DNA of 64,000 nucleotides from the NCBI GenBank assembly GCA_040754335.1, contig JBFMCV010000004.1, forward strand, positions 1-64,000, read 5' to 3'. The notes under the pieces are model-generated. The model was not told the origin of the DNA. It did no database searches and worked only from the letters and a program-made list of their open reading frames with translations. Below, one piece after another: positions 8,034-15,589 of the stretch; positions within the stretch are counted from its first letter, which is position 1, and the number at the start of each line of letters is the position of its first letter. A program made the position numbers and the translations under genes. The stretch comes from Thermodesulfobacteriota bacterium. Its GTDB lineage: Bacteria; Desulfobacterota_D; UBA1144; Nemesobacterales; UBA2774.

Positions 8034-8047
8034 ACTGACTAGTCAGT
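8034..8047. promoter_or_regulatory. Palindromic operator, probably for the adjacent TetR regulator
   Basis: ACTGACTAGTCAGT is a perfect 14-bp palindrome located 24 bp upstream of the TetR start codon. TGACT/AGTCA half-sites are typical for TetR/AcrR regulators. An AT-rich promoter-like block follows it on the right (8048-8080). Binding by this protein is inferred from position. Confidence 0.6.
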
Positions 8048-8301
8048 CATCAGATATTAGTATATCTAAAAATTTTTGTCAAGTGGTTTTTTACGGGGGT
8101 TCGGGTCCCTCCATGCCGGTCTGCAAATTTGCGATTCCGGCGTACTTCCGGTGAGCTTCCGGACTCCTTCCGGGCCCCTCCGGCCGGTCCCGGTCCCGGG
8201 TTTATCGGTTTACTGCATCCCATTACGGGCGGACAATTAATCTTGGATTTTTGATATTCGTGATGATAGAATTATCACTCAAAAAAAGAACGGAGGATTT
8301 C

Positions 8302-8886
8302 ATGAGGGCTTCGAATTTGCTTTTGGTTCTGCTGTTCGCTTTTGGTTTAATCTGTGCCGGCTGCGAAAAATCCGAAGATAAATCCGATACCGGAACCGGA
8401 ACTGCCGCGACCGGGCAGGCGGAGAGCGCGGGGGAAAAGGTCGAGGAGGCGGTTGAAGGGGTTGTGGAAAAGAGCGAAGAAATGCACGAGGCCCAGGTGG
8501 CGGAGCTCAGCAAAAAATCCCCCGGAGAGATAGCGACCGAGCTATGGACCCTTATTAATACGGAACAGTATCAGCAGTGGAAAGTGATGCCGGGCCCTAG
8601 CTCCTTCTACAAAAAAGACGACGATAAAAAGAAAACGTCCGTGAAGACATATGTTAATACCATAGCCTACGAGGCTATGGAGGAAAAAAACAAATCCCTT
8701 CCTCCGGGCTCGATCATGGTCAAGGAAAGGTATGACGACCAGGATCAGCTTCAAACGATTTCAGCGACGATAAACCTGGGCGGGAACGATCCCAAGGACA
8801 TAAACTGGTTCTGGGCTCAATACTCCCCCGACGGAAAGGTGTTGAAATCCGGCCATACGGGGCCGGGCGTGAAATCGGCTCAATAA
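8302..8886 (+). CDS. Predicted lipoprotein of unknown function
   Basis: GGAGG lies 5 nt upstream of the ATG at 8302, which outranks an in-frame upstream ATG. The 194-aa product begins MRASNLLLVLLFAFGLICAG and then Cys, a lipoprotein signal peptide with the acylated Cys near residue 21. A short Glu/Gly-rich linker and a coiled-coil-like stretch (EKVEEAVEGVVEKSEEM) follow, then a small C-terminal domain with 'WTLINTEQYQQWKVMPG' and a 'KTYVNTIAYEAM' segment. That domain resembles periplasmic cytochrome P460-like modules seen in other bacteria, but without a CxxCH haem site, so I do not assign it. It is monocistronic. Confidence 0.75.
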   Translation: MRASNLLLVLLFAFGLICAGCEKSEDKSDTGTGTAATGQAESAGEKVEEAVEGVVEKSEEMHEAQVAELSKKSPGEIATELWTLINTEQYQQWKVMPGPSSFYKKDDDKKKTSVKTYVNTIAYEAMEEKNKSLPPGSIMVKERYDDQDQLQTISATINLGGNDPKDINWFWAQYSPDGKVLKSGHTGPGVKSAQ

Positions 8887-9234
8887 CAATCAGAGCGTTT
8901 CTTTATTCGGGTAATTCCGCGCCGTTCGTATTCTTTAATTCCTTCCCCCTAAAAAGACGGTTCTGAGTGTGCGTAAGAACCGGTCGGACGTGCAACGAAG
9001 CTTATGTAGACAATTAACTTCAGCCTCAATGCCGCTTAAACCAAATTAGGCAAGGATGGGGGTGTCAACCTTTTATTCGGGCGGTTATTATCGTTTCATC
9101 AGATGGTCTCTGCATTCGGGGGTGGAGATTTTGTACCGTAGCCCTTCAGAATCCGGTCATTCCCTTCAGGTATACTAAGAGTCTCGCGGGCCTGCCTTTA
9201 GCTACATTCCGGGTCCGACGTATGACCTTGATTG
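8887..9234. other. Intergenic region, no recognisable element
   Basis: Only a weak imperfect hairpin is visible (CGGTTCT 8958-8964 with AGAACCG 8976-8982), and no T-run follows it. A GGATGGGGGTGTCAACC string near 9054 loosely resembles the dispersed GGTGGGGGTGTACC repeat. No gene, tRNA or riboswitch is seen. Confidence 0.45.
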
Positions 9235-10950
9235 ATGAAAAAGAAGACCCTTTTTTCTCTGCTCCTTAAATATAAATATTCTTTTCTAGCGGGTCTCCTG
9301 GCGCTCTCCCTGGTAGATATCTGCCAGCTTTCCATACCATTGATCATCGAAAGAGTAGTCGACGCACTCACCCTCGAGGGCGCGGGAGTGAGCGATATCT
9401 CGAAATACGGCCTTTTCATGCTCTCGGTGGCTGTCGCGATGTCCGTATTCAGGTTCTTCTGGAGGTATTTCATAATGGGGGCCGCCCGCAGGATCGAGCA
9501 GTCTCTCAGGAACGAGTTCTTCTCGCACCTCCAGAGCCTCCACTTCGATTTCTTCTCGCGGAGGAAGGTCGGGGACCTGATGGCGCATACCGTAAACGAC
9601 ATAGAGACCCTCAAGTTCGCATGCGGCTTGGGAGTGCTCATAGCATACGACGGCGTTTTCCTCCTCATTTTTATCTTCGGCGCGATGCTCTACATATCTC
9701 CGCAGCTCACACTGTACGCGTTCCTGCCTTTCCCTATATTGGGCTTCCTGATCCTGAAATTCGGAAGAATGATAGAAGAGAGGTTCCAGAAGGTGCAGGA
9801 CTCGTTCTCCGAGCTTACGGAGAGCGCGAGGGCCTCGATATCCGGGATCAAAGTCGTGAAGGCGTTCGTGCGCGAGCGCGAAGAGGTAAAGGACTTCGAG
9901 TCCTCGAGCGGGGCTTATCTCGAAAAGAACCTCCGCCTTATCAAGATCTGGGGCGTATATCAGCCGCTCATAACCTATCTCGCAGCCGTGGCGACCGTGA
10001 TTTTTCTATGGCTCGGGGGCATAGACACGATAACGATGAACATCACCCTCGGGGATTTCGCAGCGGCGCTCCTCTACCTGACCATGCTCGCATGGCCGAT
10101 GATGGCCATGGGCTGGGCTGTCGATATAATCAAGAGGGGAAATGCTTCCCTCAACAGGATTAACGACATACTGCTCGTCGGGCCGCAGCCCCCGTCCGAA
10201 CACGGCGCGGTAGATATGAATATCGAGGGCTCGATCGAGCTTAAAGACCTGAGCTTTTCATATAACGGCAAAAGGGCGCTTAAGGACGTGACGCTCAAGA
10301 TACCGGCGGGCAAGGCTGTAGGGTTCACCGGGGCCACCGGCTCCGGCAAGAGCACGCTCTTTCATCTCCTCACAAGAGTGGAGGAGCCGCCGGAAAACAC
10401 GATGTTCGTCGACGGCGTCGACGTCAGGAAGATAAATAGGGATTCACTAAGGGAGGGGATAGTCTATGTCCCGCAGGAGACGACTGTATTCAGCGGCACT
10501 GTGCGGGACAACATCTCTTTCATGAATCCGGCGCTCACTGATTCCGACATCGAGAATGCGGCCAGGATCGCCGAGATATACGACGAGATTCAGGACTTCC
10601 CCGGCGGGTTCGATGCGCGAGTGGGCGAGAGGGGGCTCAGTCTTTCCGGCGGTCAGAGGCAGAGGATCGCGCTCGCGAGAGCAGTACTGCTGAAGCCCAG
10701 GGTGCTGATATTGGACGACGTGTTCTCCTCGCTCGATCTCAAGACAGAGAGTATGGTGCTCAGGAATCTGAGGAGGGAGATGAAGGGGAGGACGCTGCTC
10801 GCCATATCGAGCAGGGTGCCGTCTATAAGCGGCTTCGATGCGATAGCCGTGTTCGACAACGGTAAGTTAGTCGAGTACGGGACCCACAGCGAGCTCATGT
10901 CCAGAAACGGTATATACGCCGGTCTCTATAAAATCCAGACTTTCGAATAG
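9235..10950 (+). CDS. ABC exporter half-transporter with degenerate nucleotide site (MdlA/TM287-like)
   Basis: This is a type IV ABC exporter half. A six-helix transmembrane domain occupies about residues 1-310 and an ATPase domain about 320-571. The Walker A motif GATGSGKS is near residue 365 and the canonical signature LSGGQRQRIALARA near 468. The Walker B ends LILDD, so the catalytic Glu is Asp. The switch histidine is replaced by Ser (AISSRVPSIS, near 524). These are the marks of the inactive-site partner in heterodimeric exporters. The complementary partner appears to be the exporter at 44306-46372, with canonical DE and His but an altered signature. Such pairs are usually adjacent; here they are 33 kb apart. 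ATG at 9235 is preferred over TTG at 9232, and no clear ribosome binding site is seen. Confidence 0.88.
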   Translation: MKKKTLFSLLLKYKYSFLAGLLALSLVDICQLSIPLIIERVVDALTLEGAGVSDISKYGLFMLSVAVAMSVFRFFWRYFIMGAARRIEQSLRNEFFSHLQSLHFDFFSRRKVGDLMAHTVNDIETLKFACGLGVLIAYDGVFLLIFIFGAMLYISPQLTLYAFLPFPILGFLILKFGRMIEERFQKVQDSFSELTESARASISGIKVVKAFVREREEVKDFESSSGAYLEKNLRLIKIWGVYQPLITYLAAVATVIFLWLGGIDTITMNITLGDFAAALLYLTMLAWPMMAMGWAVDIIKRGNASLNRINDILLVGPQPPSEHGAVDMNIEGSIELKDLSFSYNGKRALKDVTLKIPAGKAVGFTGATGSGKSTLFHLLTRVEEPPENTMFVDGVDVRKINRDSLREGIVYVPQETTVFSGTVRDNISFMNPALTDSDIENAARIAEIYDEIQDFPGGFDARVGERGLSLSGGQRQRIALARAVLLKPRVLILDDVFSSLDLKTESMVLRNLRREMKGRTLLAISSRVPSISGFDAIAVFDNGKLVEYGTHSELMSRNGIYAGLYKIQTFE

Positions 10951-10961
10951 AAGTATAACTT

Positions 10962-11687
10962 TCAGGCGCCTATCTTATCCGCGAGGTCGAGAAAATCACT
11001 GGCAATAACGTCAAACGGCAGACCTTCAGCGTCTTCGGTCCTGCCTGAAGGACCGAACTCGAGCGGTCTTGCGACGAACGCAGTTTTAAAGCCCACAGAC
11101 CGCGCCGCCAGTAGATCGTCCGTGTGCGCGGCGACCATCATGACGTTCCGGGGATCGAGCCCGAGGAGCCCGGCCGCGGTAATATAGACTTCGCTATCGG
11201 GCTTGTAATGCTTCGACAGCTCCGAGGATAGAACACAGTCCCAGCTTATACCCGCGCGCTTCGCCATTTCGACGAGGAGGGAGACATTGCCGTTTGATAG
11301 CGTGGCGGCAATGAACCGTTTCCGTATACGCTCGATGCCCTCTACGGAATCGGGCCACGGATCGAGCCTGTGCCACGCACTGTTGAGGTTATCTTTCTCG
11401 TCTTCCGAGAGCCCTTCTATGCCGTAGCCGATGAGCAGCCTGTCGAGCACCATCCTGTGGAGCTTATCGATGCTCATCCACGGAAGCTCGCCGGTTCTGA
11501 CCATGTTCATTGCCGGTGCGTATCCGCCGCGCCACGCATCCGCGAACTTCTCCCAGTCGGCTTCTATGCCTTTTGTCTTGCCGAGGGCGCCGCATTCCCG
11601 GATTATCGAAGACCTCCAGTCGACGACGGTGCCGAAAACGTCGAATGTCAACGCCTTAACCCCGGATATGTTCTCGCTCGCGCTCAT
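10962..11687 (-). CDS. HAD-superfamily hydrolase, haloacid dehalogenase type II-like
   Basis: The nucleophile motif is LTFDVFGTVVDW (residues about 12-23 from the ATG at 11687). Motif II is the Ser in ATLSNGN, motif III the Lys in LSKHYKPDSEVY, and motif IV resembles MMVAAHTDDLLAA. That set, with the alpha-helical cap, is the type II haloacid dehalogenase family, which cleaves 2-haloacids by an Asp nucleophile; many members are general phosphatases. The longer frame upstream would overlap the preceding thioesterase gene, so the internal ATG (25 bp after that gene) is chosen. It is convergent with the ABC exporter gene. Confidence 0.87.
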   Translation of the reverse strand: MSASENISGVKALTFDVFGTVVDWRSSIIRECGALGKTKGIEADWEKFADAWRGGYAPAMNMVRTGELPWMSIDKLHRMVLDRLLIGYGIEGLSEDEKDNLNSAWHRLDPWPDSVEGIERIRKRFIAATLSNGNVSLLVEMAKRAGISWDCVLSSELSKHYKPDSEVYITAAGLLGLDPRNVMMVAAHTDDLLAARSVGFKTAFVARPLEFGPSGRTEDAEGLPFDVIASDFLDLADKIGA

Positions 11688-11712
11688 TGGACGGGAATCC
11701 TTCGTCTCTCCG

Positions 11713-12135
11713 CTATTGCGGCTTCGCCTTCTTTTCGACCCTGGCAATAAATCTTTCGGCGTCGACTATAAACCTCTGGTGCGTGCCCTCGGTTATCACG
11801 TCTATGCCGTCGTGGGCGACGATCGAAAACGTGAGCTTCCTGCCGTCGACTTCCGTGAGCTCCCCCTTCACGTTCACCGTCAGCCCGGGCGGCGTCGCCG
11901 CGGTGTGGTTGAGCTTTACGTCTATTCCGACCGACTGCTCCCTCGGCCAGTCTATATGGTCGTTCACGAACCTGACGCACGCCCATTCTATAAGCCCTAT
12001 CATGAACCCTGTGGAAAAGACCTTGGGCATCATCTGGAATTCCTCGGACTCGGGATATATATAGGGGACGGTTTTCGATTCCGGTATCGTGAAGTCGAAC
12101 TCGAATCTCATTCCGGGCTTCAGCGTATCGCTCAT
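11713..12135 (-). CDS. Hot-dog thioesterase, FlK-like
   Basis: This is a 140-aa single hot-dog domain. The arrangement FSTGFMIGLIEWAC followed by LNHTAATPPG places Thr, Glu and His as in the catalytic triad of fluoroacetyl-CoA thioesterase FlK and its broad family. The residues TPPG before the VNVKGELTEVDGRKLTF strand are typical. The likely reaction is acyl-CoA hydrolysis in the cytosol, but the substrate is not fixed by sequence; fluoroacetyl-CoA is only the family's name-giver. It is the first gene of a two-gene unit with the HAD hydrolase (25-bp gap). Confidence 0.82.
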   Translation of the reverse strand: MSDTLKPGMRFEFDFTIPESKTVPYIYPESEEFQMMPKVFSTGFMIGLIEWACVRFVNDHIDWPREQSVGIDVKLNHTAATPPGLTVNVKGELTEVDGRKLTFSIVAHDGIDVITEGTHQRFIVDAERFIARVEKKAKPQ

Positions 12136-12298
12136 TTACAAGTCTCCTGTCGCATTCTTGTGTTTAGTCCGGGCTGACCCCTCGCCGCCATAAAGTTCAA
12201 TGCCTCGGCCCGGTTTTTTTCTATTATAGCCCAGAAGCGTCGATAAACAATTGACAGACGCGTTTAAAAATGAAATCAATTCGATAATCCGGGCATTA

Positions 12299-12313
12299 TA
12301 TTTAGGTATACTG
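12299..12313. promoter_or_regulatory. Possible half-site of the TTTAGGT operator upstream of the PspC gene
   Basis: TATTTAGGTATACTG starts 42 bp before the PspC-like ATG. Its left half is identical to the TATTTAGGT arm of the palindrome at 41561-41579, and TTTAGGTAT matches the MarR promoter site at 42236-42250 read on the minus strand. Only one half is conserved, so regulon membership is tentative. TATACT within it could also be a -10 box. Confidence 0.3.
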
Positions 12314-12340
12314 CTTTATAACTGAATGCGGGGGTGAAAC

Positions 12341-12544
12341 ATGGCTGAAAACATGAAGAGACTTTACCGTTCCAGGACGGACAGGATGATAGCCGGCATA
12401 TGCGGCGGGCTGGGCGAGATGTTTTCCATCGATCCGACGCTGATCAGGCTCATTTTCGCTCTAGTTGCGCTCTTTACGGTCGGCACCGCCGCGCTAGTTT
12501 ACATACTGGGCTGGATAATTATTCCCGAAGCCCCGGTGGAGTAA
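12341..12544 (+). CDS. PspC-domain small membrane protein
   Basis: This is a 67-aa stand-alone PspC domain. The motif LYRSRTDRMIAGICGGLGE (residues 8-26) precedes a single C-terminal hydrophobic segment (about 38-60) ending IIIPEAP. In E. coli PspC is an inner-membrane partner of the phage-shock response; short versions like this are widespread and of unknown specific role. GGGGGTG precedes the ATG by about 5 nt. It is monocistronic, with a possible TTTAGGT-type regulatory half-site upstream. Confidence 0.9.
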   Translation: MAENMKRLYRSRTDRMIAGICGGLGEMFSIDPTLIRLIFALVALFTVGTAALVYILGWIIIPEAPVE

Positions 12545-12668
12545 GTCTCTTCGCAGGGCCCGGTCGATTGTCCTTGTGAAAATTCAAGTCTGAAAGGGGA
12601 AGGTAGGACTTCACGCCGGTTTTCAGCTTCTGTTCTTATCGGGACCGTCCCGTCGGGGGTGTATTTTG

Positions 12669-13445
12669 ATGTATATAGGCGTCGCTGAAAAGGCCGCGAG
12701 AGAAGCGGGAGATATATTAAAAGCCAATCTTGGCAAAGTTAAGGATATTACGTTCAAAGGCAAGAACAGCCTCGTGACCGAAGTCGACACGCTGTCCGAA
12801 GAGACCATCGTCGAGTGCATAAAACGGAGCTTCCCCTCCCACGACATATTCGCCGAGGAGTCGGGCAGGCGCTCGACGGGCTCTGACCATGTCTGGATCA
12901 TAGACCCGCTCGACGGCACGACGAATTACGCTCACGGTTATCCCTTCTTTTCCGTATCGATAGCCCTAGAGGTCGGGGGCGCGGTGAAGGCGGGCGTCGT
13001 TTACGACCCAGTAAAGGACGAGATGTTTTCCGCGGAGCTGGGGGGCGGGGCATTCATGAACGGGGAAGAGATACGTGTATCCGGCTCGACCCGCCTCGAC
13101 GAGAGTCACCTCGTCACGGGCTTTGTCCATGACGATCCGGAAATGGTCGTGAAGAACCTCGGGCATTTCAGCGACTTCGTCTGGAGGGCAAGAGCGGTGA
13201 GGCGAGACGGCTCGGCGGCGCTAGACCTTTGCTACGTCGCGTGCGGCAGGTTCGACGGATTCTGGGAGCTCGGCCTCAACCCTTGGGATACGGCGGCCGG
13301 GGTCCTGATCGTGGAGGAGGCCGGAGGACTTGTGACAAACTTCACCGGGGACGAATACAGTATTTACGTCAAGGAAATACTGGCGTCCAATAGGGGTATC
13401 CACTCTGAAATGATCGAAGTCCTGTCCCTCGGCACACCGAAATAA
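12669..13445 (+). CDS. suhB: Inositol monophosphatase family protein (SuhB-like)
   Basis: This is a Mg2+-dependent phosphatase of the IMPase/FBPase fold, about 258 aa. The metal-binding set appears in order: EESG near residue 62 (IFAEESGR), DPLDGTTNYAHG near residue 79, and the C-terminal WELGLNPWDTAAG with the third metal Asp. Substrates in bacteria include inositol-1-phosphate and related sugar phosphates; SuhB also takes part in rRNA antitermination in some proteobacteria. ATG 12669 is preferred over the adjacent TTG, with GGGGTG about 8 nt upstream. A terminator hairpin follows at 13486. Confidence 0.9.
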   Translation: MYIGVAEKAAREAGDILKANLGKVKDITFKGKNSLVTEVDTLSEETIVECIKRSFPSHDIFAEESGRRSTGSDHVWIIDPLDGTTNYAHGYPFFSVSIALEVGGAVKAGVVYDPVKDEMFSAELGGGAFMNGEEIRVSGSTRLDESHLVTGFVHDDPEMVVKNLGHFSDFVWRARAVRRDGSAALDLCYVACGRFDGFWELGLNPWDTAAGVLIVEEAGGLVTNFTGDEYSIYVKEILASNRGIHSEMIEVLSLGTPK

Positions 13446-13485
13446 AGAGCTCCTTCTTAATGATCTGTGCCCGTTGGGTAAAAAT

Positions 13486-13522
13486 AAGGGTGAATCCTGA
13501 ATTTCTTCAAAGATTCACCCTT
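13486..13522 (+). terminator. Terminator-like hairpin after the IMPase gene
   Basis: AAGGGTGAATC (13486-13496) and GATTCACCCTT (13512-13522) form a perfect 11-bp stem with a 15-nt loop, 40 bp past the stop codon. The downstream run is only TTTAG, so termination strength is uncertain. Confidence 0.65.
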
Positions 13523-13891
13523 TAGAGGATGGGGAATATGTTATGGCCGCGTTTGATAAACTATATGGACTGCTTACTACCCTTTGCCATTAACTTCATA
13601 AATACTCACTGATTCTATTATGCAATGTGTGTGCCAAATGCCCCAAAATTGTGCAGCATCTTGGTATTATTACATAATTTTCATTATTCAGTTGTCAAGA
13701 GTTATTCCTCCACCTTAAATCTGACAAATAATTTGTCATTCTTTGACAAAAGTTGTCAAAAGTCTGCGTGACGGATTCTGATAAAGTGTGACAATTGAAG
13801 GCAGCCGCGCCCGAATTACATAAGGCGCTTTTGCTCAAAGATTATTATAATATTCCAATTATAATCCTGTATCGAGTTCGGGGGGTACTGC
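13523..13891. other. AT-rich regulatory intergenic region upstream of the DUF3298-like gene
   Basis: There is no gene here. Besides the two tandem palindromes (13722-13760), further TTGTCA or TGACAA half-sites occur at 13692-13697 and 13789-13794. The AT-rich stretch 13840-13866 contains two TATAAT strings (13846-13851, 13860-13865), either of which could be a -10 box. No matching -35 box is clear. Confidence 0.5.
13722..13760. promoter_or_regulatory. Two tandem perfect palindromes (TGACAA...TTGTCA), probable operator
   Basis: TGACAAATAATTTGTCA (13722-13738, 1-nt centre) and TTTGACAAAAGTTGTCAAA (13742-13760, 3-nt centre) are both perfect palindromes with the same TTGTCA half-site. Their centres are 21 bp apart, two helical turns, so two dimers would bind the same DNA face. 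They lie 132 bp upstream of the gene at 13892. The cognate regulator is not identifiable from sequence. Confidence 0.65.
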
Positions 13892-14941
13892 ATGGCTCAA
13901 ATTACACTAAAAAACGCCTTATTATTGATGATTATTGCTATATTTTGTAATGGATCGGAATGGTTATACGCACAGCCCCAGCATGATACAGGAAAAGAAG
14001 CCCGTTATTACTATGTCGGCACGGTCGGTGACGACCTCTCTGTCCAGATGGAGCTGGTCATCGATTCGGGCGACGTCACGGGCTCGTATATGTATGACAA
14101 GGTCGGCGTACCCATCTCTCTTTCGGGAGAGATGGACCACGGATCTTCGGTTTTGACCCTGACCGAGCAGGACGACAAGGGACTGAAAACCGGGACGTTC
14201 AGGGGCAGCGTCAAAAGCGAAGGGAAGAGCTTCGGGAAGTTCATAGAAGGCCGATGGTCCAAGGCAAACGGGCTCACTACTCTCCCCTTTAAGCTCACGA
14301 AGGTAGCCGACTTCGTCACGACCGGCGTCAATGTAAAGGAAAAATACGAGGCAACCTATATGTACCCCTCGTTCATAACGGACACAAGAGCTAATCGTGA
14401 GATAAATGAAAGGCTCGAAAAGGAAGCGGCATCGGAGAAGAAAAAGTTCACAGCCGAGGCGGCGGAATTTTTCAGCGCTCAGGAATCTGCAGGGGAATGG
14501 CAGGAGGACTACAGCTACACCATTGAATATTACTCTCCGGAACTGATAAGTCTCTCGGGAGAGGTATTCTCCTACACGGGCGGCGCACACGGCAATACTT
14601 TCTACATGTCTTCCAACTACTGGATCAAAGACGGCAAGGCGCTTCTCGTCGGCTTGCCCGACCTCTTTACCCCGAAATCGGATTATATGAAAGTCCTCTC
14701 CGATTACTGCATCAGAGACTTGAGAAGACAGCAGGCGGGGTGGGTATTGAACGGAGAGCTTAAGGAGCTTAAAGCCGACGACCTGAGCGCGTTCGTTATA
14801 TCGCCGAGGGGCATAACATTCGCTTTCGCTCCCTATGCGGTCGGCCCGTACGTCGAAGGGTCGTATTTCGTTACGGTCGGCTACGGGGAGATTAAAGGAG
14901 TCGCCAAAACGGATGGTCCCTTGAGGCAATTCTTAAAATGA
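13892..14941 (+). CDS. Secreted DUF3298-like protein (RsiV-type C-terminal domain)
   Basis: This is an exported protein of 349 aa. A signal peptide occupies residues 1-29 (hydrophobic core ALLLMIIAIFC, cleavage after LYA). A beta-rich N-terminal region (about 35-140) follows. The C-terminal half contains YTGGAHGN and ITFAFAPYAVGPYVEGSY, hallmarks of the DUF4163/DUF3298 module found in the extracytoplasmic part of the anti-sigma factor RsiV, where it binds lysozyme, and in many stand-alone periplasmic proteins. There is no transmembrane anchor or sigma-binding domain here, so it is not an RsiV itself. The gene overlaps the following membrane-protein gene by 4 bp (ATGA), so the two are co-translated. 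The upstream tandem palindromes suggest tight regulation. Confidence 0.8.
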   Translation: MAQITLKNALLLMIIAIFCNGSEWLYAQPQHDTGKEARYYYVGTVGDDLSVQMELVIDSGDVTGSYMYDKVGVPISLSGEMDHGSSVLTLTEQDDKGLKTGTFRGSVKSEGKSFGKFIEGRWSKANGLTTLPFKLTKVADFVTTGVNVKEKYEATYMYPSFITDTRANREINERLEKEAASEKKKFTAEAAEFFSAQESAGEWQEDYSYTIEYYSPELISLSGEVFSYTGGAHGNTFYMSSNYWIKDGKALLVGLPDLFTPKSDYMKVLSDYCIRDLRRQQAGWVLNGELKELKADDLSAFVISPRGITFAFAPYAVGPYVEGSYFVTVGYGEIKGVAKTDGPLRQFLK

Positions 14942-15504
14942 ACCAGCAATTAACCCGGCTTATCCGCGCCCGGGCCCTGACGGAGCGCATCGTGTGGGCG
15001 ATTATCACGGGCTCGGTGGTGTTTTATTTCTTCATAGCATACGTTCTTGTGGGCAGTGGTCCCGGCGCGGCTGTTAACGTGGTGAGAGGTGCTGAGCCTC
15101 TCTTTTACGCGGCGGGCGCAGCCGTCGCCATATTCTCTGTCTATTATCGCCGACGCTCGTTTTCGCCTGAGCGTATGAGCGCGATTCTGAGCAAGTTCGA
15201 TAGCGGAGCGGTTCCGGGCGAAACGCCGACGCGGCGCACCGGTTCGGACGTTATCGATGACATGAGCGCGTTTAACGATTCCGAGAAAAGGGCAATATTC
15301 CTCATGAACGAGTTGCAGAAGGCGTCGATAATTAACCTGATACTGAACGAGCTCGTGATAATAATAGGCTTCGTGCTCTCATTCCTGAGCGGAGATTTCA
15401 TGAAGATCATACCTTTCGGGTCAGTGTCTCTCGTCTTGTGTTTCTGGATGTTTCCGAGGCCCGAATCGGTCATCGAGAAGTCCCGAAAATTATTTCCGGG
15501 ATAA
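14938..15504 (+). CDS. Integral membrane protein of unknown function
   Basis: This is a 188-aa protein with four predicted hydrophobic segments: about residues 18-40, 54-68, 132-152 and 158-173. A polar loop (72-125) lies between the two pairs. No family motif is recognised. Its start overlaps the stop of the secreted DUF3298-like gene (ATGA), indicating translational coupling and a shared function in the envelope. Confidence 0.75.
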   Translation: MNQQLTRLIRARALTERIVWAIITGSVVFYFFIAYVLVGSGPGAAVNVVRGAEPLFYAAGAAVAIFSVYYRRRSFSPERMSAILSKFDSGAVPGETPTRRTGSDVIDDMSAFNDSEKRAIFLMNELQKASIINLILNELVIIIGFVLSFLSGDFMKIIPFGSVSLVLCFWMFPRPESVIEKSRKLFPG

Positions 15505-15589
15505 ACGCCCGGGGATTTTACGTTAAAATTATCACAGACCGTAGTTTCTGTTGCGATAAAATCATTCGTTCGTTATGGAGATTCTCATG

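Noticed and set aside
8100-8225. Repeated CTTCCGG strings suggesting a repeat array
   Set aside because: Copies are too short and irregular, with no constant spacer; it reads as GC-rich simple sequence, not a CRISPR or tandem repeat.
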